From NCBI GenBank assembly GCA_004525825.1, contig SPBY01000226.1, positions 1 to 5,799 of the forward strand: a DNA stretch of 5,799 bases, written 5' to 3'. This document shows, in pieces, positions 1 to 5,301 of the stretch (positions are counted from its first letter, which is position 1; each line of letters starts with the position of its first letter). The DNA comes from Bacteroidia bacterium (GTDB taxonomy: Bacteria > Bacteroidota > Bacteroidia > Bacteroidales > GCA-2748055). The notes under the pieces were generated by a model that made no database searches, had not been told where the DNA came from, and worked only from the letters and a program-made list of their open reading frames with translations. Made by a program: the position numbers and the translations under genes.

Positions 1-41
1 ACCACGGCGATGGCGCCAATTAATATAAATAGACTTTTCAT
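1..41 (-). CDS. 5' end of a small membrane or secreted protein gene (partial, runs off left edge)
   Basis: Reading leftward from an ATG at 41..39, the first 13 codons give MKSLFILIGAIAVV when the incomplete last codon (GT-) is read as Val. This is a Lys followed by an uninterrupted hydrophobic run, the usual start of a signal peptide or first membrane helix. A -7-like TAGCTTTG lies about 30 bases upstream on the same strand, and the bases just before the ATG are A/T rich with no Shine-Dalgarno, as for the other genes here. The opening resembles the very small two-helix membrane proteins (lmo0937/DUF5670 type) often found near stress genes, but 13 residues cannot establish a family. A second ATG at 48..46 is out of frame and would encode a polar peptide, so it was not chosen. 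Seen: start and hydrophobic codons. Inferred: that this is a real gene. Confidence 0.5.
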   Translation of the reverse strand, partial: MKSLFILIGAIAV

Positions 42-61
42 GTTGCATGAATTTTTATTTA

Positions 62-69
62 TAACTTTG
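62..69 (+). promoter_or_regulatory. Candidate -7 element (TAACTTTG) for the DUF2934 gene
   Basis: TAACTTTG matches the Bacteroidota -7 consensus TAnnTTTG exactly. A TTG at 43-45 could serve as the -33 element, but the 16-bp spacing is slightly short. Initiation would fall near 76 and leave a leader of about 200 nt before the ATG at 282. The same bases form the left arm of a near-perfect dyad with 71-78, so the site could instead be an operator. Confidence 0.35.
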
Positions 70-70
70 A

Positions 71-78
71 CAAAGCTA
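71..78 (-). promoter_or_regulatory. Candidate -7 element (TAGCTTTG, minus strand) for the left-edge gene
   Basis: The minus strand reads TAGCTTTG from 78 to 71, an exact fit to TAnnTTTG. It would start transcription near 65, giving a leader of roughly 24 nt before the ATG at 41, a natural distance. No TTTG or TTG is visible about 20 bases further upstream on this strand, so support rests on the -7 box and position alone. Confidence 0.35.
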
Positions 79-116
79 CGATAGAATTTTATCAGATTTC
101 TTAAGTCGTTACTAAA

Positions 117-228
117 TTTAGCCAATGTTGCAAAACCTCCATGCTCTCAGGCTACCGGGTAGCCAATTACGATCAAATCTGACTGGATCAGAATCTCTGT
201 TTCTCTCTAACTAAAAAAATTGGCTAAA
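117..228. repeat. TAGCCAAT boxes: two direct and one inverted copy
   Basis: TTTAGCCAAT at 117-126 is repeated exactly in inverted orientation as ATTGGCTAAA at 219-228. A third, 8-base copy (TAGCCAAT) lies at 160-167. Three copies in about 110 bp of a divergent intergenic region suggest regulator binding sites or the arms of a long-range RNA fold in the DUF2934 leader. The function is unknown, and chance recurrence of an A/T-containing 8-mer cannot be ruled out by eye. Confidence 0.4.
150..164. repeat. 7-bp palindrome GGCTACC-G-GGTAGCC
   Basis: Perfect 7-bp arms flank a single central G. As DNA this is a classic small operator-like dyad. As RNA it could form a five-pair stem with a five-base loop. 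It is the most G/C-rich spot in an otherwise A/T-rich spacer and overlaps the middle TAGCCAAT box, so the two may belong to one control element. There is no run of T on either side as expected for an intrinsic terminator. Confidence 0.4.
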
Positions 229-281
229 AGAAGTGACCAAACTTACCTGGCGATTCACAAGTGAAATAAAACCTTAACAGA

Positions 282-491
282 ATGGCAACAAAAAAAGCAC
301 CAGCAACTAAGAAAGCACCAGCAACTAAGAAAGCTACAACTACCAAAAAACCCACGACCAAGAAAATGATCACTGAAACAGCCATCCGGAAACGTGCAGA
401 GGAAATCTATCTAAAGAGGATTACAGAGGGTATTCCGGGTGATTCCGATTCTGACTGGATTCAGGCTGAGCAAGATTTAAGGAATCAGTGA
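282..491 (+). CDS. DUF2934 protein with Lys/Ala/Thr/Pro-rich histone-like tail
   Basis: This 69-residue basic protein has two parts. Residues 2-28 are a low-complexity tail of repeating (A/T)TKK(A/P)(P/T) units resembling the C-terminal tails of histone H1-like and HU-like proteins. Residues 33-67 look like a DUF2934 domain: an AIRKRAEEIYL helix, a Gly/Asp-rich turn (IPGDSDSD), then DWIQAEQDL, corresponding to the family pattern of IRxRAxExY followed by DWxxAExxL. The domain's biochemical role is unknown. The tail would be expected to bind nucleic acid or another polyanion, but that is inference from composition. It has no signal peptide or membrane segment. The ATG at 282 is preceded by A/T-rich bases and is the only sensible start, since the repeat begins immediately after it. 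It probably forms its own transcript: a 154-bp gap with a new -7 element separates it from the downstream operon. The domain assignment is from memory of the pattern, not a search. Confidence 0.82.
   Translation: MATKKAPATKKAPATKKATTTKKPTTKKMITETAIRKRAEEIYLKRITEGIPGDSDSDWIQAEQDLRNQ
285..356 (+). repeat. Four-unit 18-bp tandem repeat encoding the basic tail
   Basis: Units lie at 285-302, 303-320, 321-338 and 339-356. Units 2 and 3 differ at two bases near their 3' ends, unit 1 differs from unit 2 at two bases, and unit 4 is diverged but keeps the Thr-Lys-Lys core. Each unit adds six residues in frame, so copy-number change would lengthen or shorten the tail without breaking the gene. Confidence 0.85.
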
Positions 492-494
492 GTT

Positions 495-516
495 GACCGA
501 TTTTAGCTTTTCGGTC
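495..516 (+). terminator. Small hairpin just after the DUF2934 stop, possible weak terminator
   Basis: GACCGA (495-500) pairs perfectly with TCGGTC (511-516) across a 10-base loop, starting 4 bases after the TGA at 489-491. The position suits a 3'-end structure. No T-run follows, so it would be at best a weak intrinsic terminator or an RNA-stabilising hairpin. A second hairpin, ATGGTT (547-552) with AACCAT (559-564), lies further on with no obvious role. Nothing else but the promoter element at 614-621 is recognisable between 492 and 645. Confidence 0.3.
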
Positions 517-613
517 TAAGCGTTGTAGAATCCATCCATTCAAAGTATGGTTGTCTTTAACCATGAAGGTTTGAGAGGAAGATTCATTTTCCCAAAAAGT
601 GACCATTTCGTGG

Positions 614-621
614 TAAATTTG
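614..621 (+). promoter_or_regulatory. Candidate -7 element (TAAATTTG) for the four-gene operon
   Basis: TAAATTTG is an exact TAnnTTTG match placed so that transcription would begin near 628, about 18 nt before the ATG of the universal stress gene. The region about 20 bases upstream (around 586-593) is T-rich (ATTTTCCC) but lacks the expected TTTG, so the -33 element is weak. Position and match make this the best promoter candidate for 646-5295. Confidence 0.45.
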
Positions 622-645
622 TCTTAAGTAATAAATGACCTGACC

Positions 646-1506
646 ATGAGAAAGATATTGTTTCCGTTTGAACTGGATAATCCCATCTATGGGGAAGCCT
701 ACATATATGGAATAAAATTTGCCAGGAAAATTAATGCTGAGCTAATCCTTCTGAATGCTTTTCTAGTGGAGGTTGGGAATGATATTACAGCAGAGAAGTA
801 TGGCAAATTAAAAAGGGACAATTGGTTCAAAGCATATAATGAAATAAGTATGTTCAACAGGTATTATCTCGAGGATCATGCGAACACCGAAACGGACCTG
901 AAGATAAAATTCAATCACCGCTTTGTAAATGGTTTCTTAATGGACGAAATAAAAGAAATCGCAAGGGAAGAGGAAGTTGATTTAATTGTACTGCCCATCT
1001 CTGATAATAGAGAATTCAATAATAGACAACTGAAAATAATCCGGGACAATGTATTTGAAAAAAACCGGACCTCCCTTTTGGTAGTTCCTTATGGCTGCAA
1101 ATTCAAGCCTGTCAGGAACATTGTATTTGCTACCGATTTGAAAAAGCTAAACAATTACCAGCAGTACTTGCAGGATGTAGTTAATTATGCCCACTTGTTT
1201 GACTCCAACATTCACTTTGTTCATATTTCATCGAAAGAAAAAGAAGAGGACTGGGATAGCTCAAATACCTATAGAATGGTGATGCAAGCCATCGAAAAAA
1301 ATAACAGGCATACCTTTAAGAGCTTGCATGGCAAAAAGATTATTGATTCGGTCAATCAATATGTTGAAGAATGTGAGGCTGACTTACTGGTGGTTGTAAA
1401 ACACCAACACTATTTTCTGGAATCCCTATTGCATGAAAGCATAAGCAATGAAATCTCATTGAATTCAAAGGTCCCGGTGTTGGTCATGCGGGAGAAAAGG
1501 ATCTAA
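646..1506 (+). CDS. Universal stress protein with two tandem UspA domains
   Basis: The 286-residue cytoplasmic protein holds two UspA-type alpha/beta domains. Domain 1 (about 1-148) opens with RKILFPFEL and closes with DLIVLPIS (112-119) and TSLLVVPYG. Domain 2 (about 154-283) opens with KPVRNIVFATDL and ends with DLLVVVKHQ (246-254) and VPVLVMRE. In ATP-binding Usps the GxxGxxxxxxxxxG(S/T) loop follows the DLIVMG strand; here that stretch reads KHQHYFLESLLHESIS in domain 2 and has no such glycines in domain 1, so it is probably a non-ATP-binding type, common for two-domain Usps of Bacteroidota. Family members are induced by stress or growth arrest; the precise role is seldom known. It is the first gene of the operon, with an ATG just downstream of a -7 element, and the next gene starts 10 bp after its stop. 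The ATG at 646 was kept because RKILFPF follows immediately, as usual for Usp N-termini. Confidence 0.88.
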   Translation: MRKILFPFELDNPIYGEAYIYGIKFARKINAELILLNAFLVEVGNDITAEKYGKLKRDNWFKAYNEISMFNRYYLEDHANTETDLKIKFNHRFVNGFLMDEIKEIAREEEVDLIVLPISDNREFNNRQLKIIRDNVFEKNRTSLLVVPYGCKFKPVRNIVFATDLKKLNNYQQYLQDVVNYAHLFDSNIHFVHISSKEKEEDWDSSNTYRMVMQAIEKNNRHTFKSLHGKKIIDSVNQYVEECEADLLVVVKHQHYFLESLLHESISNEISLNSKVPVLVMREKRI

Positions 1507-1516
1507 AAAAATATCT

Positions 1517-2296
1517 ATGAATGAGTTTTGTGTCATAGACTTAAATAGTCCAACACCCCTCATCACTGCAGCGATCCACAATGGCCATAAGCTCAGTCAG
1601 CACCTTGAAAGGATTACTGCGTTGACGGAAATTGAGAGATTGAGGGAGGAGGATCCTTATACGGGATTTTGGGCAACCCTCTCCACGAATCATATTATTT
1701 CACAGCGATCAAGATTTGAATTTGATCTTAATCGCGCACCTGAAAAGGCCATCTACATCTTGCCATCGGATGCCTGGGGATTAAATCTTTGGAAAAAAAA
1801 GCCTTCAGACAAAATACTTGATCAAATCATGCAGCAATATGCCGGAATTTATAAAGCGATAAATGACGGTATTAACAAACTTGTTCAAATGTTTGGGAAG
1901 ATAGCCATTCTTGATCTTCACAGTTATAACCATCGTCGTGGAGGGCCCGACGCTCCTCCTGACGATCCTGCATTGAATCCGGAAATCAATGTAGGAACCG
2001 GGACCATGGATCGTGATTATTGGGCGCCTGTGGTTGACAGATTCATCAGTGATTTAAGAGGGCATGAATTTCAGGGGAGAAAATTGGACGTAAGAGAGAA
2101 TATTAAGTTTCGTGGCGGTTATTTCCCGTCATGGATACATGGTAATTTTGGAGAATCTGTCTGTTGCATTTCAGTAGAAGTGAAAAAGTTCTTCATGGAT
2201 GAATGGACCTGTAAACCAGATTGGGATACCATTGAGGACGTTTCAAATGCTTTGCAGGAGACACTTCCAGGACTAATGGAAGAGATTTCCAAGTGA
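1517..2296 (+). CDS. N-formylglutamate amidohydrolase family protein
   Basis: This 259-residue cytoplasmic protein shows the ordered motifs of the N-formylglutamate amidohydrolase family (PF05013), zinc hydrolases that cut N-formyl-glutamate into formate and glutamate in histidine breakdown. Visible are AAIHNGH (18-24, where many members have PHSG), REEDPYTG (43-50), SRFEFDLNR (65-73), LDLHSYN (132-138), FRGGYFPSWIHG (198-209) and ISVEVKK (218-224). H21, the E/D cluster near 44-46, H135 and E221 are the likely metal and catalytic residues by family analogy. The length suits the family. No hut genes are nearby; instead it lies 10 bp after the stress gene and 32 bp before a DUF1704 peptidase, followed by an ATP-grasp ligase. 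The real substrate may therefore be another N-acyl or peptidyl amino acid made by that ligase. The ATG at 1517 is the first available start and has only A/T-rich upstream sequence. Family assignment is strong; substrate is inference. Confidence 0.87.
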   Translation: MNEFCVIDLNSPTPLITAAIHNGHKLSQHLERITALTEIERLREEDPYTGFWATLSTNHIISQRSRFEFDLNRAPEKAIYILPSDAWGLNLWKKKPSDKILDQIMQQYAGIYKAINDGINKLVQMFGKIAILDLHSYNHRRGGPDAPPDDPALNPEINVGTGTMDRDYWAPVVDRFISDLRGHEFQGRKLDVRENIKFRGGYFPSWIHGNFGESVCCISVEVKKFFMDEWTCKPDWDTIEDVSNALQETLPGLMEEISK

Positions 2297-2328
2297 GCGA
2301 ACATGTAGTGAAAATATTGCAAAGATAG

Positions 2329-4236
2329 ATGAGTGGGGTGATCACAAAACCGGAAGGAGTAATTTCCCAGAGCTTTATTAAGGAAGTTAACCATCGACTG
2401 GCAGACAATAAGATGGTTCGAAGAACACTTCCTGCTCATGGCAGGTTGCATATTGACCGCAAACTCCCATTTTTGTGTGTTTACCGCCGTCCCACCCAGG
2501 GGAAGGATCATGGAACGGATCGACTGGTCAAAGGGGAAGCTTCCTATTTGGTGGCATCTGCTGCCCCCAAGTATAAGACCGGCATCTCCAACCTGATTAA
2601 TTCAATCCTGGAGATATTTTCCCAGGGTACAGGTGCTTTCCTGATTATCGAGATTTGGTCGAGAGAGTCGCCAGAATATATCATTGACCCGGATAAAGGC
2701 AGAATGGCTCCGTCTTTTCGCATCAAGGTCCCTCCTTCACGAATTCCTGTTGAAACCATTGAGGCCATTGAAAAGGCCTTGAATCAAATCATTGTTTCAA
2801 AAAAGCGGAGCAGGGTTTCAACCGTCTACACCAACAAGCCCTGGCCGGAACAATTGCCGCCTCTGCTGACAAACGCAGAAATACATAAAAATAACTGTTA
2901 CCTGGTGGGTATTGAGATTTCCCCGATTTACAGGGATCCGGATACAGGGGAAATATATCCGCTGGTCTTAAATAAAATTCATCGGGGAATATCATTGGCC
3001 TTTAAAAAAGGCGCCTTTGAATTTTCCAGAAAACGCACGGCTACAAAGCCTCAAAGCTATAAATCCTTAGGAAGGCGGGCTGTAGTCAAGTCGGTTTGGG
3101 AAGTGGACCAGAAGTTGGCTGACATCAGCAATGAAATGGATTTCTTATTGCTTGTTACTCCCGTGAATATTGAGCATTCATGGCGAAAATTCAAAGCTGG
3201 TAAGTTTAAGGGGGATCCTGTTTTCTTTTACAGGCCTGTATCTTTCGATCCGTCTTTGCTGAAGAGAAAACTTTACGAAATCCCGTTTGACAGGATTGAA
3301 GACCCCACCATTGCTTCCCTTTTTCATGAAAAGCTTGTGGAACTGGAGATGAAGTTTTCCATGGTAAGGGATCGGAACACCCGAAATTTTTTCTTTGGAA
3401 GCATGCAGCTTTATGGGGAGATTGATGATAAACTTCTTGAACTGGCAAAAAATATCCTGAAGAAAATATCTCCACACAGCCGGGAGACAGGGGCTAAAAA
3501 AATGATCAATGCAAAGATCTTTGCTGAACGGGCCAGACAGGAAATAGGCCTCTATCGTGAAACCTTCCCCGACATTGCATCCAAGGTATTGATCAGGGAG
3601 GATACTGCCGGACTTTTGGTTTCCCATGGAAATCTTCTGATAAATAAAAGTCTGCAAATACCAGCTTCCAGGGTAGAAGCCCTGATCCAGCATGAGGTTG
3701 GCACCCATGTGCTTACCTATGTCAATGGAATGAATCAGCCATTCCAGCAACTGTATTGCGGATTTGCCGGAAGTGATGAACTGCAGGAAGGTCTGGCGGT
3801 ACTTGCAGAATACCTGGTAGGTGGTTTGAGTGCTCCCCGATTCCGCCTTTTGGCCGGTCGGGTTGTTGCAGCACATATGCTGATTGAGGGCTCATCCTTT
3901 CAGGATACATTCAACGAATTGCATGGCACATTTGGTTTTGCCCAACAAACAGCTTATATTATCACGGCCAGAATATACAGGGGTGGCGGGTTCACCAAAG
4001 ATTCCATTTATCTTAGGGGTCTGGTAAACCTGATCAAATACCTGCGAAATGGCGGTGAGCTCGAACCCTTATTAATTGGCAAGATCTCCCTGGATGATAT
4101 TTCACTTATTAATGAACTGCGTTTGAGAAAAGTCTTACATCCCTCCCTGCTTTCACCCCGGTATCTATCTAATCCCCAGTCGATCTCTCTGCTGGGAAAA
4201 GTAAAACAGGGGCAGCGTATATTTAACCTGATTTAA
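2329..4236 (+). CDS. DUF1704 / QEGLA-motif zinc metallopeptidase (tyrosine-carboxypeptidase-like)
   Basis: The 635-residue protein belongs to the DUF1704 family, often labelled 'flavohemoglobin expression-modulating QEGLA motif protein'. The zinc site is clear: HEVGTH at 455-460 supplies H455, catalytic E456 and H460, and the QEGLA motif at 486-490 supplies E487 as the likely third ligand. ITARIYRGGGF (545-555) matches the conserved Arg/Gly-rich segment after the active site. The catalytic part spans about 330-600. Residues 1-320 form a family-associated N-terminal region with no recognised domain, including KGEASYLVASAA (68-79) and a conserved-looking stretch around GIEISPIYRDPDTGEIYP. There is no signal peptide, so it should act in the cytoplasm. 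Eukaryotic relatives (MATCAP/KIAA0895) remove C-terminal tyrosine from tubulin; by analogy this enzyme may be a C-terminal exopeptidase, but its bacterial substrate is unknown. An in-frame TAG directly precedes the ATG at 2329, fixing it as the most upstream ATG start. It sits between an amidohydrolase and an ATP-grasp ligase in one operon. Confidence 0.88.
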   Translation: MSGVITKPEGVISQSFIKEVNHRLADNKMVRRTLPAHGRLHIDRKLPFLCVYRRPTQGKDHGTDRLVKGEASYLVASAAPKYKTGISNLINSILEIFSQGTGAFLIIEIWSRESPEYIIDPDKGRMAPSFRIKVPPSRIPVETIEAIEKALNQIIVSKKRSRVSTVYTNKPWPEQLPPLLTNAEIHKNNCYLVGIEISPIYRDPDTGEIYPLVLNKIHRGISLAFKKGAFEFSRKRTATKPQSYKSLGRRAVVKSVWEVDQKLADISNEMDFLLLVTPVNIEHSWRKFKAGKFKGDPVFFYRPVSFDPSLLKRKLYEIPFDRIEDPTIASLFHEKLVELEMKFSMVRDRNTRNFFFGSMQLYGEIDDKLLELAKNILKKISPHSRETGAKKMINAKIFAERARQEIGLYRETFPDIASKVLIREDTAGLLVSHGNLLINKSLQIPASRVEALIQHEVGTHVLTYVNGMNQPFQQLYCGFAGSDELQEGLAVLAEYLVGGLSAPRFRLLAGRVVAAHMLIEGSSFQDTFNELHGTFGFAQQTAYIITARIYRGGGFTKDSIYLRGLVNLIKYLRNGGELEPLLIGKISLDDISLINELRLRKVLHPSLLSPRYLSNPQSISLLGKVKQGQRIFNLI

Positions 4237-4248
4237 ATTTGAATAATC

Positions 4249-5295
4249 ATGAAAATTGGATTTGTAGTCAATGATATTCAAACAGAACAAAGCGGTTATA
4301 CCACCACTCGACTGGGAATGTGGGCGGTGAACCGTGGCCATGAAGTATGGGTCATCGGGCTGGGTGATTTTGCATACGATCCGGATGAAAACATAAGGGC
4401 CAGGGCCTACTCGGTTCCTAAGAAGATTTACAAGTCTACTGAAACCTATTTAAAAGCGCTTCAGAGCAAAACCCGTGTGATGAATCGTATTACGGTAGAT
4501 GATTTAGATATACTGATGCTCAGGAGTGATCCTGCCAATGAGACCGTAACCCGACCCTGGGCAGTAACGGCAGGCATCAATTTTGGCCGGATAGCCATGA
4601 GGCATGGGGTGATCGTTCTGAACGATCCCAATGGATTATCCAAGGCACTGAATAAAAGTTATTTTCAACTCTTCCCGGAAGAAGTAAGACCTCATACCAT
4701 GATTACCCGCGATCTGGGAGATATCAAACACTTTGCCAGTGAACATGGAGGCCATATTGTACTCAAACCTCTTACGGGATCCGGGGGATCAGGCGTTTTC
4801 CTGGTCAGGCCTGAAGATAAATCAAACCTGAACCAGATTGTTGAAGCATTGCAAAGGGATGGGTATATCATTGCCCAGGAATACCTCCCGGATGCCCATG
4901 ATGGCGATATCAGGCTCTTTATGATGAACGGGGCACCATTGCGCTATAAAGGGAAATATGCGGCCTTCAGAAGGGTAAGAACAGGCGATGATATGAGAAG
5001 CAATATCCATGCTGGAGGAAAATTGAGACAAGCAGAGATCACTAGACAGCACCTGCAACTGGCCGAGATAGTCCGCCCAAAACTTGTTCAGGATGGCATG
5101 TTCCTGGTGGGACTTGATATCGTAGGAAACAAACTTATGGAGATCAATGTGTTCAGTCCGGGCGGACTGGGAAGTGCGCAGAATTTTGAGAAAGTGAACT
5201 TCAGCAATGCGGTTCTCGATGCACTGGAACGCAAAGTGGAGTATATGCGCTACTATAATCGAAATTTTGACAACGTTGAAATGGCTACGCTGTAG
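4249..5295 (+). CDS. GshB-like ATP-grasp amide ligase ('glutathione synthase' family)
   Basis: This 348-residue cytoplasmic protein has the layout of prokaryotic glutathione synthetases: an N-terminal pre-ATP-grasp domain (about 1-125; KIGFVVNDI, LRSDP at 91-95), a linker LNDPNGL (124-130), then the ATP-grasp fold. The nucleotide loop is VLKPLTGSGGSGVF (171-184), followed by AQEYLPDAHDGDIRLFMMNG (209-228), RSNIHAGGK (250-258) and GLDIVGNKLMEINVFSPGG (288-306). D290, E298 and N300 match the Mg-binding Asp, Glu and Asn of GshB. Family enzymes use ATP to join a carboxylate to an amine through an acyl phosphate. The metal motif reads EINVFSPGG where E. coli-type GshB has EINVTSPTG/C, and no glutamate-cysteine ligase gene accompanies it, so glutathione may not be the product. 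It starts 12 bp after the peptidase stop, arguing for co-transcription and a joint pathway. Its stop lies 6 bp from that of the convergent channel gene. The ATG is preceded by A/T-rich bases and begins the first beta strand directly. Confidence 0.86.
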   Translation: MKIGFVVNDIQTEQSGYTTTRLGMWAVNRGHEVWVIGLGDFAYDPDENIRARAYSVPKKIYKSTETYLKALQSKTRVMNRITVDDLDILMLRSDPANETVTRPWAVTAGINFGRIAMRHGVIVLNDPNGLSKALNKSYFQLFPEEVRPHTMITRDLGDIKHFASEHGGHIVLKPLTGSGGSGVFLVRPEDKSNLNQIVEALQRDGYIIAQEYLPDAHDGDIRLFMMNGAPLRYKGKYAAFRRVRTGDDMRSNIHAGGKLRQAEITRQHLQLAEIVRPKLVQDGMFLVGLDIVGNKLMEINVFSPGGLGSAQNFEKVNFSNAVLDALERKVEYMRYYNRNFDNVEMATL

Positions 5296-5301
5296 GTCTT
5301 C

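Noticed and set aside
171..196. Imperfect direct repeat GATCAAATCT / GATCAGAATCT
   Set aside because: Only two short imperfect copies, with weak pairing potential, and not enough to call a site.
238..245. Minus-strand TAAGTTTG as a promoter
   Set aside because: It fits the -7 consensus but has no -33 partner at a fitting distance and would drive antisense through the spacer. A 5-base fixed consensus recurs by chance in A/T-rich DNA.
130..281. Possible TPP-type riboswitch because CTGAGAG occurs on the minus strand near 142-148
   Set aside because: The other conserved segments of the TPP aptamer are absent, and the orientation would place it far from a suitable start.
421..606. Minus-strand 61-codon frame covering the spacer between the DUF2934 and universal stress genes
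   Set aside because: About 70 bases lie antisense to the DUF2934 gene, the product resembles no family I know, and the hairpins and promoter element of the spacer explain the region better. A decayed gene remnant cannot be fully excluded.
2119..2511. Minus-strand frame of 130 codons spanning the amidohydrolase/peptidase junction
   Set aside because: It overlaps two well-supported genes, and its product is low in recognisable structure. It is a shadow frame.
3178..3876. Long minus-strand frame of 232 codons inside the DUF1704 gene
   Set aside because: It lies wholly antisense to a gene with clear family motifs, and its translation shows no domain character.
4778..4790. GATCC-GGG-GGATC inverted repeat in the ligase gene
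   Set aside because: It falls in the codons of the glycine-rich nucleotide loop and is explained by that coding sequence.
5154..5169. Perfect 6-bp hairpin CAGTCC-GGGC-GGACTG in the ligase gene
   Set aside because: It encodes the conserved FSPGG segment and has no T-run; codon constraint on Gly/Pro codons can produce it by chance.
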